A stretch of 64,000 nt of DNA from Strongylocentrotus purpuratus (taxonomy: Eukaryota > Echinodermata > Echinoidea > Camarodonta > Strongylocentrotidae). Under the pieces are notes generated by a model, which was not told the DNA's origin, did no database searches, and saw only the letters and a program-made list of their open reading frames with translations. The stretch is from positions 22,795,389-22,859,388 of the forward strand of contig NW_022145601.1 of the NCBI RefSeq assembly GCF_000002235.5. Reading direction: 5' to 3'. Positions 25,134-35,935 of the stretch are shown here, piece after piece. The translations under genes were made by a program, and so were the position numbers. Positions within the stretch are counted from its first letter, which is position 1. Each line of letters opens with the position of its first letter.

Positions 25134-25135
<2 letters not shown>
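23970..25135. repeat. ~110-bp satellite, 11 copies
   Basis: Unit about 93-120 bp with landmarks GAATCGTCTTCTTTCTCTAA, TTTAATGAAACGTCAAAGCTT, CCGCGCTTCGCGCGGGAGGGGG, GAATTCAGACAAGGATTAAG and AGTCGAGAATGG. TAATGAAA-type landmarks recur about 11 times between 24035 and 25100. Most length variation is in the G run. It ends in a ~27-bp poly-G run. Confidence 0.9.
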
Positions 25136-25166
<31 letters not shown>

Positions 25167-25319
25167 CGGGGGCGGGACAGCGAGCTGCCCGAATATGAGT
25201 TTTTGATATCTTTTCTCGTTTATTTTGGTGATAAATAACACTTTCACAAAATACATATTACGCTCAAATTTTTGCTCGCTCGCTTCGCTCACTAGCCGAA
25301 TTGTGAAACCAGAAAATTA

Positions 25320-25492
25320 CTTTTTCGGGCAAGAGGCTATACTCCCCCCCCCGCCCCCCCCCCCCCAGAGATAAAAATGTCAAAAATTGTACCGGTATGG
25401 TTCTTCTTAAAATGACCTTGAAAAAACGGTCTGCACAATTATCAAATTTCCGCCCCCCCCCCCCCTATTGGAAAATCCTGGATCCGCGCCTG
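25320..25492. mobile_element. Poly-C element ending TCCTGGATCCGCGCCTG
   Basis: C runs and then AAATCCTGGATCCGCGCCTG, the right-end form of the hAT-type MITEs. The left end is not resolved from the satellite. It abuts the GGGACTTTTAGAT MITE. Confidence 0.5.
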
Positions 25493-25497
25493 CGTTA

Positions 25498-25609
25498 GGG
25501 ACTTTTAGATTCGCACGAAGACAATGGGGATTGCTACGATCGACGTCCTTTTAATGCACTGCCTTGAGTGAACGTCACACGTATCAGTCCACGCAAATCT
25601 AAAAGTCCC
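25498..25609. mobile_element. 112-bp MITE (GGGACTTTTAGAT ends), copy 2
   Basis: Same inverted termini as 6413-6530. It is flanked on both sides by TA (25496-25497 and 25610-25611), which fits the TA target duplication of Tc1/mariner-type MITEs. Confidence 0.8.
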
Positions 25610-25611
25610 TA

Positions 25612-27090
25612 TCATAAGTCTTGCTCAGACGGAGGCAAGTTATCCCAGGGTAAAGGTCGTGTTAAGAGCTATTCGGGGAAAAAAATGGTGAGGTAGGTGT
25701 AAAGGTCGGAGTATTGACTGTCTGAACTATGGTCGGTGGAATGTTGTGTTTATCGTACGTGGCAATTTGGTCCGAGTAAGAGCGTGTAGACAGCTGTAAT
25801 GGAGTCTAGCAAAACCCCGTCTGCATCAAAAGGATTAATACTTTACTGAATAGGGACTCTAGCTATACGTAATGGCTTTCTTCGCTCTACTGATCTCGAG
25901 GCAGCAGACAGCAAAAGGTTGTGCAAATAATAAAAGGTCTACTATACAGGAGTGTTTAAGATTAGAAGCTTCAACTTTATTCAACTCAAACTCTCTTTAA
26001 TTTTACACAACTAAAGGTTGTATTGGGAACCACTTCTGTCTTTATGGATGGGGTGCAGGGGGAGAGCCTTTGCCAGGAGTCTGGGAGAGGGTAGAAAGAA
26101 CTGCCAATGCCCACATTTCCTGAAACATCACGGAGTACAGAAGAAGAACTTATCAATTGCAATCAGCACTCCAAATCCTTTGAAATGTCTGCACTTCTAA
26201 ATGTCCGATCACTTTTGTCAAGTTGATATACCGAGATACTGGCCAAAATTAGAGGACGAAGATATCTCAAAAAAGCCCTTTTTCGGCTCAACTTTATATT
26301 TTACACACTACATAACTCAATGAAATTGATATTAACTTGAAGGTATTTTGATTATCGATCTTTAGAGACTCAATCCATGGTGACGGTGATTACGGTTTCA
26401 CTTAAAAGATATCTTTAAAACTCGATGTTAACACACCAAACACGTCCTCAATATACCAATACACAATATGCCACTTAATAACAAAAAATGGGCAAAAATT
26501 TCGTTTTTGTGGAAATAATCAATAACTTTGGGTTGCTATAACTTTTCACTAAAAAGAGATATAAGCCTCTACGTTGCACAGGATATTGTCCTCGTACATT
26601 GGTCAATTCCTGTTAAGTAAGGTAAAAGGGTTATTCTCTAATTTCGCTATATGGAAAATAACGGTTTCTGATTAAATTCAATATTTCGAAAAATGTCAAA
26701 AACAACTTTTGTTTTTTACTTAGATTATCGATGTTTAATTATCTCAATTCTGTTGATAATGGTATCGAAATGTACATAACTTAATTTTCTTACATATGAC
26801 ACCAGATTCATGGTGGTTTAAGGTTTCTTTAAAATATTATTCACAAAATACTATTTTTCGTCAAAGTCTCTTTTTTGGACGTCCCCTCCAATTTAGGGAT
26901 GTACGCTACAAAGAAAAAAAAACACCTCTTACATATTGTGTATTATGATACAATCTTTCGAAAGAACAAGGTGTGCTTAGTTTGTGTGGAAGTGGCAGGC
27001 ATACCCCTCTTTTCCCACTTTGGCCCTCCGTTATAAGAGCGGATCCGGATTTTCTTATAAGGTGCACTAATCAGAAAGTATGGTAAAGAT
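25612..27090. other. Lipoxygenase intron 1 segment, no gene seen
   Basis: No exon recognised. A stretch at 26018-26060 (GGGAACCACTTCTGTCTTTA) resembles 4160-4190, so both may be parts of an old dispersed repeat. Confidence 0.45.
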
Positions 27091-27494
27091 TATTAAATTT
27101 TTCAAGTGCTAACATTTGTAAAGGGAGCATAGGCACTACTTTAGTGTTGGGTTTCAAAAGAAGGCGAGGGGGTGCACGGATCGGTCGTGGCCGTGGTTGT
27201 GGTTGTGATATCATTCACAGTTGTCTGCCCCCATATAAATTCATATTCGAAATTCATTGATTTCACTCCAAACAAATAGGATCATTCTCAATTTTTGTTT
27301 GAACATCGGATGACAAGTTTCAAACTAATAGTATAACGTAAATAATTTAGTGTAATGGTAAAGATAACAATGACCAGGAATGACACAAGTTAACATACTA
27401 CTGTATGTCTCTTCTGAAATACAATACAGGGATGAACATAAATTATATTACCGTACAAAGAATATAACTTGAAGGGAAACGAGAAAACGCTTAC

Positions 27495-27980
27495 CATGAT
27501 CATTCCCGTTGCCTCTTTGAAAGCGGGAACATACATGTCTCGCTTCCTTTGGAGCTCTTCCTGTCGTTGAATCACGTTTTCGTCGTCCTGAGGAAGCACC
27601 GCGTCGTCCTCCTTCACCTTAATCGGGCATCCAGCACGAACCCATCTATGAATTGGGAACATGTGGACCTGGTTGGTCTTCTCGTTTATCACCCTGACGA
27701 ATTCACAGTACCACTTGTCATCGATTAAACCACACTTGTCCCGCCGGAGCTCCATGTAGACAGGGTCCCCAAAATTCCCATCCTTAATCGCAATCTTGAA
27801 TTTATCCAGCTGGTCGGTCTCGAAGTCGTTCTTCAGGAGGTTGTTGAGCTTGCACTTGGGGGACCTGAGTCCGCTGTCATCTTTGAGGACGACCGAGATT
27901 GTATCGTCGGTGCCCATGCCCAGACGGTCACCCGTTTTCACGTAGACGGTGAAATTCCTCTTCGAAGGTTTGTTCCCCAT
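27495..27980 (-). CDS. Lipoxygenase exon 1: PLAT/LH2 domain, left copy
   Basis: A 162-codon first exon starting at ATG 27980 and ending at a strong GTAAGC donor. Residues 9-112 form a PLAT (lipoxygenase homology, LH2) beta-sandwich: FTVYVKTGD, the GTDD loop, NDFE, GDPVYMEL and WYCEFVRV. FPIHRWV (108-114) and VLPQDDE follow, the linker typical of animal lipoxygenases rather than of other PLAT proteins. Residues 135-150 are a charged helix (RQEELQRKRD). PLAT domains give calcium-dependent membrane and substrate association. No signal peptide is visible, consistent with a cytosolic enzyme. The exon continues in phase 0 to exons 2-4 at the far left of the window. Translation past 27495 is intron. 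Confidence 0.88.
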
Positions 27981-28070
27981 GTTAGCTAGAATACGAAGGT
28001 AGGCCGACGAAGGAAAGCCACATGAAGATGATATTCAAAATATACAATCGAACACCCGGACCTATCTTGA

Positions 28071-28840
28071 AATAAGGATACGTTAACCCGTTGAAAGAAC
28101 TGAACTGTCCGATGTACGAAATACAAGTAGGTTGGCTTTGCTAACTAAAGCGTGATAGTGCTTACGTCATATAACCTAATGCCCTACTGCGTATCCGTTT
28201 TTGTTCCACATTTCTCAAGAAGGCAACCTAAGTGTATTACAAACCATACCTCAAGCTACCGAGCAGAATTATTAGCAATAACAATCGCCCTAGTATGGAT
28301 AGAACAACTAAACCTGCACGCAGGGGTAGTCACATTCACAGATTCACTCAGCGCACTCATACAGAGGCATTCAAGTAGATCTAGAATGAATCCCCTCCCC
28401 TTGCGGAATAAAGGAAAACGAAATAGCTGGCCTAATTCTCGCGAAACAAGCACTAACTGATCGAGATACAAATAAATAACATGTTATGTTTATCTGAAAT
28501 GAGAGCACTTTTTTGTGTGTGTCCTAACATTTGGCCGATCGATATTTTGTTTCGTTGGGGGAGGGGGGGGGGGGGGTAAGGTCCGCCTTTTTTGGTCACC
28601 CATTACCACAATTTTGTTTGTTTGTTGTTGTTTTTATACAAGAAAAATTGAAGGGGGGGTTTCCTCCAAAACACACACATACAAAAGTTTAAGGGGGGTT
28701 CAACCCAAACCCCCCCCCCCCCCCCCCCTGCGTACGCGCCTGAAGAAAACATATATATAGGACCTTTCAAACCTCTTTTGAAATAAGGAAATCTCAACCT
28801 GTTGAAAGTACACGTAGGTTGACTTTGCTAACTGAAGCTT
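28071..28840. repeat. ~75-bp direct repeats flanking an insertion
   Basis: The block GAAATAAGGA...GTAGGTTGGCTTTGCTAACT at 28071-28150 recurs at 28780-28840 with divergence. The right palindrome arm has a single copy near 30835-30910. The intervening ~630 bp hold the RNase H fragment and a poly-G/poly-C element (28555-28741) ending in CTGCGTACGCGCCTG. Confidence 0.65.
28235..28440 (+). pseudogene. RNase H fragment of a retrotransposon
   Basis: This stretch encodes SSYRAELLAITIALVW, a gap, then VVTFTDSLSALIQ. It is the E-x-x-A and TDS part of the RNase H domain found in non-LTR elements of the I/R1/Tad type. Only the middle of the domain is present and no reverse transcriptase is adjacent. It lies inside the segment that interrupts the left arm of the lipoxygenase palindrome. 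This RNase H is not part of the 20-23.8 kb element, which shows none. Confidence 0.65.
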
Positions 28841-29814
28841 GTGATAAAGACTCACCTCACCTCCCTGATTATTCCAGAATCTGCACGGTCCTTTATAATT
28901 TTCCTACACACTTGATTCAAGCCGTCGAAGATGGCGTTATCAACAAACTCATAATTATGCTCACCAGCCCAACCTTTCGCCGGGCTTTCTAATTTAATGA
29001 TCACGCCATCATCGGCTGGTAGCAAGTAAGTAGGGATTAGGTAGCGTTTGTGTGGTGGAGATCAAAATTAAATAGGCCAGATTCTGGACTACTCCCTGAT
29101 ATGACCCAGTGCTCTGCTTTACAGATCACACTTCGAATAGAAAGCATGCGGCCCTCCCCCTTGTGGTGTTCTTTTCAATGGTGCCTCGTCAAGATTGAGC
29201 ATCACTAGAGCCGAGGCTTTGAGGTGTAATTAACATCACCCCCATTGAAATTGGGGTCAGCAGTTCTATATGATCCTTTATATAGCATGTCGGAGAAATA
29301 GCCAAAATTGTTGAAGTATCCTTTATTTAACTGCATCAAAATGAATTACTATATGCCACAGACATCAAAGCAAAATAAAGAGTAAGCTCTTTTTCCCCTT
29401 GTCAATAACAAGGGAGCTTTCAATATATTTTATACCCGGGCCCACGTTATGGAATATTTAGTATCGGCCCTTTACATAATTCAGTCTCTTTGCAAACGAA
29501 TTTTGTTGAAATGTAAAAGTAATATTTCATTGCTGGCTAAACGAATTTGTTAAGCATTCTAGTTCGTAGATACAATCTGCGCATGAGCCGATAAAGGTCA
29601 TTTGTGATACAATTGTAAAACCCACCGAGATGAATATTACGTGCTCATGTAATGTAATCATTATTCATTGGTGCACTAAAGTACATTCTATGATACAAGA
29701 GGGCCAACAAAAGCTATTCATGAAGCACATACATGACTTTGGCATAGATTATTCTAAAATACACAAAGTGGGACTTCTCCATGAGTAATGCTATGGTCAC
29801 ATTACCCAAAAGTA

Positions 29815-29990
29815 GCCTGCTCGGTGGCCGAGCGGCGACTTTTTAGCCAATTTTTCCCGGCCACCGAGCGGAAGCCGCCAAGCTATTACTCGGTCGCTGC
29901 TGAAGTTTTATCAGGGAGTTAAAATTCGGGCGGCGCCTGCTCACTTTTACTCGCCGCCCAAACTACGCTCGGTGACCGGCATTCAAAACT
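29815..29990. repeat. GC-rich fold-back element at the palindrome axis
   Basis: GCTCGGTGGCCG (from about 29819) pairs with CGGCCACCGAGC (about 29859-29870). A further GCTCGGTGACCGGC lies near 29967. Its GC content is far above its surroundings, and it sits where the mirrored flanks meet. Confidence 0.7.
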
Positions 29991-31047
29991 GCAAAATATC
30001 AGCCCAAATAGGGGGGGGGGGGGACAAAAAAATAAAAATCGATCGTCCGACCCAGGTTCTGGCACCTAAAGGGCAATATGACATCTTTTTTGTTTAGGCC
30101 CTATTATGAAAAGGGTATAAGATACAGTCTAATGAAAACTTGAAAACGACGCATTGGTCTCTGAAGGGACGTTTTAATTGTGGTCACAAATATACAAAAG
30201 TTACCTTTTTTGATGGTTCATTATTGAAGGAAAAAATATTATCTAAAGATCATAACTGGAAGACCAATGGTGAGAGCAACCACTGGCATGAATGGCCTGC
30301 CATAGTTAAGTCCAACTTAAAGTCAATCTTAGTCTTTGTGAAACAAACCCCCTGATGATGTAAATTTTTGTTCCGTCTGCTGCCGGTCTGGATGGCCCAT
30401 GCATACTGTCCTTTTAATATGCGTTTTAATTCTTTTTTAACGAGTCCGTTTATTCTCCCGAAAGGCTTGAGAGCATCTTTTTTGTAACAAAGGATGTGCT
30501 TGGCAGCGACTTATATTTACATGATTGATCACCCTGGGAATAATTGTCCTTGAATCCTTTGTGATGCAGTTGAACGAAAAGATACTTCATATACAATTTT
30601 GTCATTTTATCAACACGCTATGAAAAGGATCATAAAACTGCCGACCGCAATTTTTATACACCCCAATGCCCCGGATCAAGGGATGCTCAATCTTCACGAG
30701 GCACCATTGAAAAAACAAGAGGCCCCAAGGGGGATAGGGGCGTGCTTTTCATTTGAAATTTTCAAAACTTGGTGAAGTGTGATATAAAGAGCAGAGCACT
30801 AGGTTATACATGACATAATTGCTATCAAGTTCAGCTAGCAAAACCAACCTCCGTGCATTTCGTAGATCGGAAAGTTTTTTTCAACAGGTTAAGAATTTCT
30901 TATTTTATGAGAGGTCCGGGTGTTCGATTGTATATTTTGAATATCACTTTCAGGTGTCTTTCCTTCGTCGGCTTTCGTTCGTATTCATGACACCATCGCG
31001 TTTAAATAACAAATTCTAGTTAACATATTGAGGAAATTGTTACCAAC

Positions 31048-31533
31048 ATGTGGAACCTATTTTCGAAGAAGAATTTCACCGTCTACGTGAAAACGGGTGA
31101 CCGTCTGGGCATGGGCACCGACGATACAATCTCGGTCGTCCTTCAAGATGAGAGCGGGCTCAGGTCCGGCAAGTGCCAGCTCGACAACCTCCTGAGCAAC
31201 GACTTCGAGTCCGGCCGGCTAGATAGCTTCCAGATTGCGATTGAGGATGGGAATTTTGGGGACCCTGTCTATCTGGAGCTCCATCGGGACAAGTTTGGTT
31301 TCCACGATGACGAGTGGTACTGTGAATTCGTCAGGGTGCTGAGTGAGAAGACCAATCAGGTCCACATGTTCCCAATTCATAGATGGGTTCGTGCTGGATG
31401 TCCGATTAAGGTGAAGGAGGACGACGCGGTGCTCCCTCAGGACGACGAAAACGTGATCCAACGGCAGGAGGAGCTCCAAAGGAAGCGAGACATTTATGTT
31501 CCCGCTTTCAAAGAGGCAACGGGAATGATCATG
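31048..31533 (+). CDS. Lipoxygenase exon 1: PLAT/LH2 domain, right copy
   Basis: A second 162-codon PLAT exon with ATG at 31048 and the same GTAAGC donor at 31534. It shows FTVYVKTGD, GTDD, GDPVYLEL, WYCEFVRV and FPIHRWV at the same positions as the left copy. Against that copy I count about 24 replacements in residues 1-100 but only one (M149I) in residues 101-162. It lies head-to-head with the left copy, start codons about 3.07 kb apart, with homologous 5' flank and intron 1. I did not find counterparts of exons 2-4 to its right, and from 47 kb another gene runs on the opposite strand. It may be an orphan first exon or a gene whose other exons I missed. Confidence 0.8.
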
Positions 31534-31804
31534 GTAAGCGTTTTCTCTTTTTTTTCAAGTTATATTCTTGTATGGGGAGTAGGGAGGGGGGAAGTCGAAA
31601 AATCTCCGGTAGACAAATAAGGGGGAGGGTGATATCCCCCGGGGATATCACAACCACGGCCACAACAAATCCTTGCACCCCCTCGTCTTCTTTTGAAACC
31701 CAAGTGGTAAACACAAACCTACACTAAAGTATGTTCCTTTTACACATTTTAGCCCCCGAAATTTTTTTAAAAAGTGTCGCGGGTGAGTTGTGCCGCCCTC
31801 CTTA

Positions 31805-32081
31805 GTGGCGGATCTTGGGGGTGGGGGGCCCGGGGGCCCGCCCGCCCCCCCCCCCCCTTGAGAAAAAAATAATTTATAATCACGTGATTTTTACCTTTTT
31901 GGGGGGTTGGGGCCCCCTGGCGCTCAAGGGGGGGGGGGGGGTGAAAATAATAACATTTTCGAGGACGCCCCCCCCCCCACTGAGTGACTTTTCGGCCGGC
32001 GCGATTTTCAAATTTTTGGGAGCAAAAAAAAAGAAGAAAAGTTGGCCCCCTGCCCTAAGAAATCCTGGATCCGCGCCTGGA
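31805..32081. mobile_element. hAT-type MITE with poly-G/poly-C interior (277 bp)
   Basis: Left end GTGGCGGATCTTGG and right end AAATCCTGGATCCGCGCCTGGA are degenerate inverted repeats. A perfect 8-bp duplication CCTCCTTA flanks it (31797-31804 and 32082-32089). The interior shares GACTTTTCGGCCGGCGCGAT with the 11567 element. It lies in the presumed intron 1 of the right PLAT copy. Confidence 0.85.
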
Positions 32082-32851
32082 CCTCCTTATCACATAAGTA
32101 AGGCCAAAACAATTTGGGTGTCCTCGATTGCTTTTCTGAAGTAGGGACGGGCGGTCGGATCTTTTTTTTTTTATTAACAAAAATAAAAAAATCATTGAGA
32201 TGTCAAGCATTTAAAAAAAACGAAGTCGATAAACCACTTTAGTATGGTCAAAGACTAGTTTAATATCATCTTTTATAACATATGTACAAGGAATATCAAA
32301 ACCAACACAGAAAATATTTTGGCTTTAAAGTACAGCACCTTTTAAAAATGAGTTTACGAACTACCAGAACCTGATTTGAATGAATGGCATTTTGACATAG
32401 AAAAATAAAAATGGCAAGTAAATACAGAATTGCGTACTGAAAAGACCAAACTGGCAACGGGAAGCTTTTCGATCCTTGTAAAATGCATACAATGGAATGT
32501 AAGCGGGCCTAAATTGACAAGCGGGCGGTCGAGGACAAGAAAATGATTTTTTTTTTGCCCAATGAACAGTGAGACCAGGGGCGTCCCTTGTTTGTGATAG
32601 GAGGGGGGGGGGGTGTATCAACCTGTAGCATTTTGTCGTCAAATTACCTTCGTTGTCTTTAAATTGTAACAGTCAAATATGTTTACTTTTCTGACAAACT
32701 AAACACAAGTAAACTAGGCTAATGACCGCATTGGTTGATGCTCTAAATTTTCCGCAAATCTTTCTCTGACTCGCAGTCCAATCGATAAAAATGCTCTGAA
32801 TTGCGATCCCCCTAGTAAACGTTGCTTTATGAACGTTCAAAATCAATAATG

Positions 32852-33046
32852 TTTTCACACTGGCAAAATTTTGCTTAACCCCGTACTATAGGTGGGGTTA
32901 AAGGGAGACTTAGCCCTACCTATAGTCCGGGGTTAAGCTTATTCCACTTTCTTTTCACACTGGCAAAATGTTGCTTAGCCCCGTACTATAGGTGGGGTTA
33001 AAGGGGGGGGGGTTAGCCCTACCTATAGTCCGGGGTTAAGCTTATT
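32852..33046. repeat. Two tandem fold-back units (100-bp period)
   Basis: TTTTCACACTGGCAAAAT starts at 32852 and 32952. Each unit then folds: GCTTAACCCCGTACTATAGG pairs with CCTATAGTCCGGGGTTAAGC. The second unit differs mainly by a G run in the loop. Confidence 0.85.
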
Positions 33047-33954
33047 AGGAAACTCATTCGAACCAGAGAAAGGGGAAGAGAGAGAGAGAGAGAGAGAAAT
33101 ACAGAGAGAAAAAAAATCATGTAAAATGGCATTGAATTCAGCTTCTGCAAATATTACATAACCTGTCTACTGGCCGAATGCTCTTTGTTTCTTGTCTTTA
33201 CATTCTCTTCATTTTTGTTGGTTGACCTCCATTTTTGTTGACTCTTTTAGAAGTTACATCTGATTTTCCTTTTCTAAACTTACCACTGGTCCACTGCAAT
33301 ACATATCCTGCCAATTTGTTCGGGTAGATGAAGAAATTTAATCAATTCATTTCCGTTGAAGCAGAAACAAAGCCAAGGTGTATCTTTTATATGCATACTT
33401 TGACCCAGAATGTTATTTCTAAAAATGCAACGCGTGAGAAAACGAACCCATGACTGATTCGTTTTTTGTTATACATTTGTTGTGATGGTAGGGGAGCTTG
33501 CAAGATATGTCACAGATTTGCCAATTTGTGTTTGATTGATCGCACCTTCAACAAAATCATAACTTTCTTATTTTTAATCGGTTTTAGCTCAAACTTTCAC
33601 TAATCTTTTCTCTTTCATTTTTCTGCTTACATCAAAAACAACTTGATATCAGGGTGAACCTCCCCTTCAGGAATCGTAGTTTTAGTTCTGTGGCGGTCAT
33701 GCTGCCCCCACTGTTATTAAATAACGGCGCCATTGTGAAATTGACAATGCGACGTTTAAAAGGAACGTAGAAAGAAAAGAAAGAAAAATTAAGAAGGAAA
33801 ACAAGAAAGAAGAAGAAATAAGGATTTTGGCTGACACAAACTGTCTTACATGTATAGGCCTACTGCAAAATACTAGGTTACCTAATGTAAATGAGATTTC
33901 GGTCTACTTCAATGCAAAAATTCAAATCGTATCGTTATATATCATGCATATATA

Positions 33955-34563
33955 GGGGTGAAAGTGCCTGCAATATAAAACTACAATAGGCTGCTGTATA
34001 CAGCCATAATACAGATCCTTGCGTCAAACGTTACTTGTAGAGATAATCCCGATGGCAGCTATCATACAGCTAAACTGGCCTGGACTATAGGCTAGCCCTT
34101 CGGCTTCGAGGACACACACGCGTTACTAAAATCACCACATGACACACTGGCTCATTTATACCGAATTGACTTTCGATTGATTCTATCATTCTAGATATTA
34201 CAAGGTGGCTATATAACTATCCAATGAATGTTTAGATTTTATTCGGGTATATCATACTTTCACAATCTACTGCATGTATCAGTTGATCATGTTATACATT
34301 CAAACCCCCGACCTTCGCATCCCGGCCCAGTCAAGCGCCTTAAACCATGTGTAACTGATTATTAACCATGGTAAAGGCCATGGTGGTCTCATCACCACCA
34401 ACTTTATGACGAAAGGAACAGTCTTTTGATAGAGGGAGACCCACTGGAATGGCATAAAAATTATATATCATAACTGCATATAGGCGTACAAGTACCTGCA
34501 ATATAAAACTACGATAAGCCGCTGTATACAGCCAGAAACCTACAGATCCTTGCATCAAACTTT
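33955..34563. repeat. Direct repeat pair (CCTGCAATATAAAACTAC)
   Basis: 33965-34035 and 34493-34563 share CCTGCAATATAAAACTACXATA, GCTGTATACAGCC and ACAGATCCTTGC. Function unknown. Confidence 0.7.
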
Positions 34564-35646
34564 AGGAAGTGTGGTTAAGAGTTAAAGTAGATATTCATTG
34601 ATTTTAAAAACTAACTTTTGTTTCATTATTGCAAAGTTGAATGTTTCGACAAGGTTATCAAAATTCAATGCTTGGAAACATGCGAAGTAATGATTATTAT
34701 AAATTACAAAACGCTTAAATACAGCCCCGGCATAGCACCCGAAGAGCTCTCCGAACGCTGCTGAGATGTGTGACATCACAATATGGACATGCTTTGCACA
34801 AGCAGACGATGTCCCATGACATCTTACACATTTTCAGTGCCTGTTTTTCATCTTCTCTTGAGTTCTTTCTGTTACTTCACTACCGTCAGGCTAAATGTAT
34901 AATCTATTGCCTCACTCTAAACCCCGCGCATGTTTTTATTTTGATGACAAATGCAGCGATTCAAAAATAAGGAATCTGTCGCTTGTAAACAAAATAAGAC
35001 GCCATTGTATATTCAGCTGCACACACCGCGGAATGTTCGGAGTTACAAGAGGGAACAAATGCCGTCCTTAATATCATTCCGGGTTTTTTTCAATTTGAAA
35101 ATCTGGTTTCCTTAATCGTTAATTAACCCCCATCCTGTGTATTTACAAACAAAACATTTTAGTTATCAGAATCGGTTTCATATCCCCTTTTGAATGGTTT
35201 GAAATGCTAGCACATTTATATACACTAAACTCATTATATTTGACAAAGGGATGTCGTCTGCTTGGGCAGTATTAGTGGTCCATATTGTGACGTCATTAAC
35301 AAACAAAAAAACTTTATTTTTCTGGCTTTTCTGAATATCTCGTATATCCCAGCTGCTATGGAGGTGGTTGTATTTGTATTTTTATAATTCACCCGACATG
35401 TAGTTGACCTAAAACTTGTACGATGACCATCTGTTAGCTTACCAGTTTATAGTGATACATTAGTTGACATATTTGTGATTTTCTTTGAATTTCCACTTTA
35501 AATTTAAGTTTGTGCTACAGACTACAGGCCAGCTTCGAGTGTCCTCGAAGCTTTCGGCTTCGAGGACACACACGCGTTACTAAAGTCACCAAATGCACAC
35601 TGGCTCATTCATACCGAATTGACTTTCAATTGATTCTATCATTCTA
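34100..35646. repeat. Direct repeat pair (GGCTTCGAGGACACACACGCG)
   Basis: 34102-34197 and 35556-35646 share the GAGGACACACACGCGTTACT, ACACTGGCTCAT and TACCGAATTGACTTTC blocks. The first copy is followed within 100 bp by the minus-strand SINE head, and the second directly by the plus-strand SINE. Confidence 0.7.
34297..34363 (-). repeat. SINE tRNA-like head, minus strand
   Basis: Reverse complement of the first ~65 bp of the SINE at 35655, including the A-box and B-box stretches; the body is missing. Confidence 0.65.
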
Positions 35647-35654
35647 TCATTAAT

Positions 35655-35935
35655 AATCAGTTACACATGGTTTAAGGCGCTTGACTGGGGATGCGAAGGT
35701 CGAGGGTTTGAATCCCGACACGGCACTAATATCCTTTTGCAAGATATTAACCTGCACTTGCTACTCTCCACCCAGGTCTTAAATGAGTACCCGGTAGGAT
35801 GCGATCATGAGTTTTTGAGCGCCAAGTAACGCCTGCCTGCAAACTAGGTATGGCCTGTGAGCTCTTATTGCATTGACGACTTTTCGTCAATGCATTGTTT
35901 CCGTTTGCGTTCTGAATTCTTCTTCTTCTTAATCT
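35655..35935 (+). mobile_element. tRNA-derived SINE
   Basis: A-box-like TGGTTTAAGGCG (35668) and B-box GGGTTTGAATCCC (35704-35716) at tRNA spacing. A body follows with CTCTCCACCCAGGTCTTAAATGAGTACCCGGTAGGAT and GAGCGCCAAGTAACGCC, of the form seen in echinoderm and other deuterostome SINEs. A TTC-rich tail ends near 35930. Confidence 0.75.

Larger units (their letters stand above)
27100..31760. repeat. Imperfect palindrome around the two PLAT exons
   Basis: Mirrored blocks, left versus right: intron start with the CACAACCACGGCCAC motif (27180-27215 vs 31648-31668); exon 1 (27495-27980 vs 31048-31533); 5' flank sharing GGTCCGGGTGTTCGATTGTA (about 28048 vs 30915); a block with ACCAACCT and TTTCGTA (28090-28145 vs 30835-30890); the GAGGCACCATTGAA block (29174-29187 vs 30698-30711); and the AAGGATCAT block (about 29270 vs 30626). 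Pairing of the outer blocks is displaced by about 0.86 kb because the left arm carries an insertion at 28150-28770. The axis of the inner part is near 29940. Confidence 0.85.

Noticed and set aside
25139..25166. Poly-G run as a regulatory quadruplex
   Set aside because: Similar runs occur throughout the window, largely in transposon debris; nothing ties this one to a promoter.
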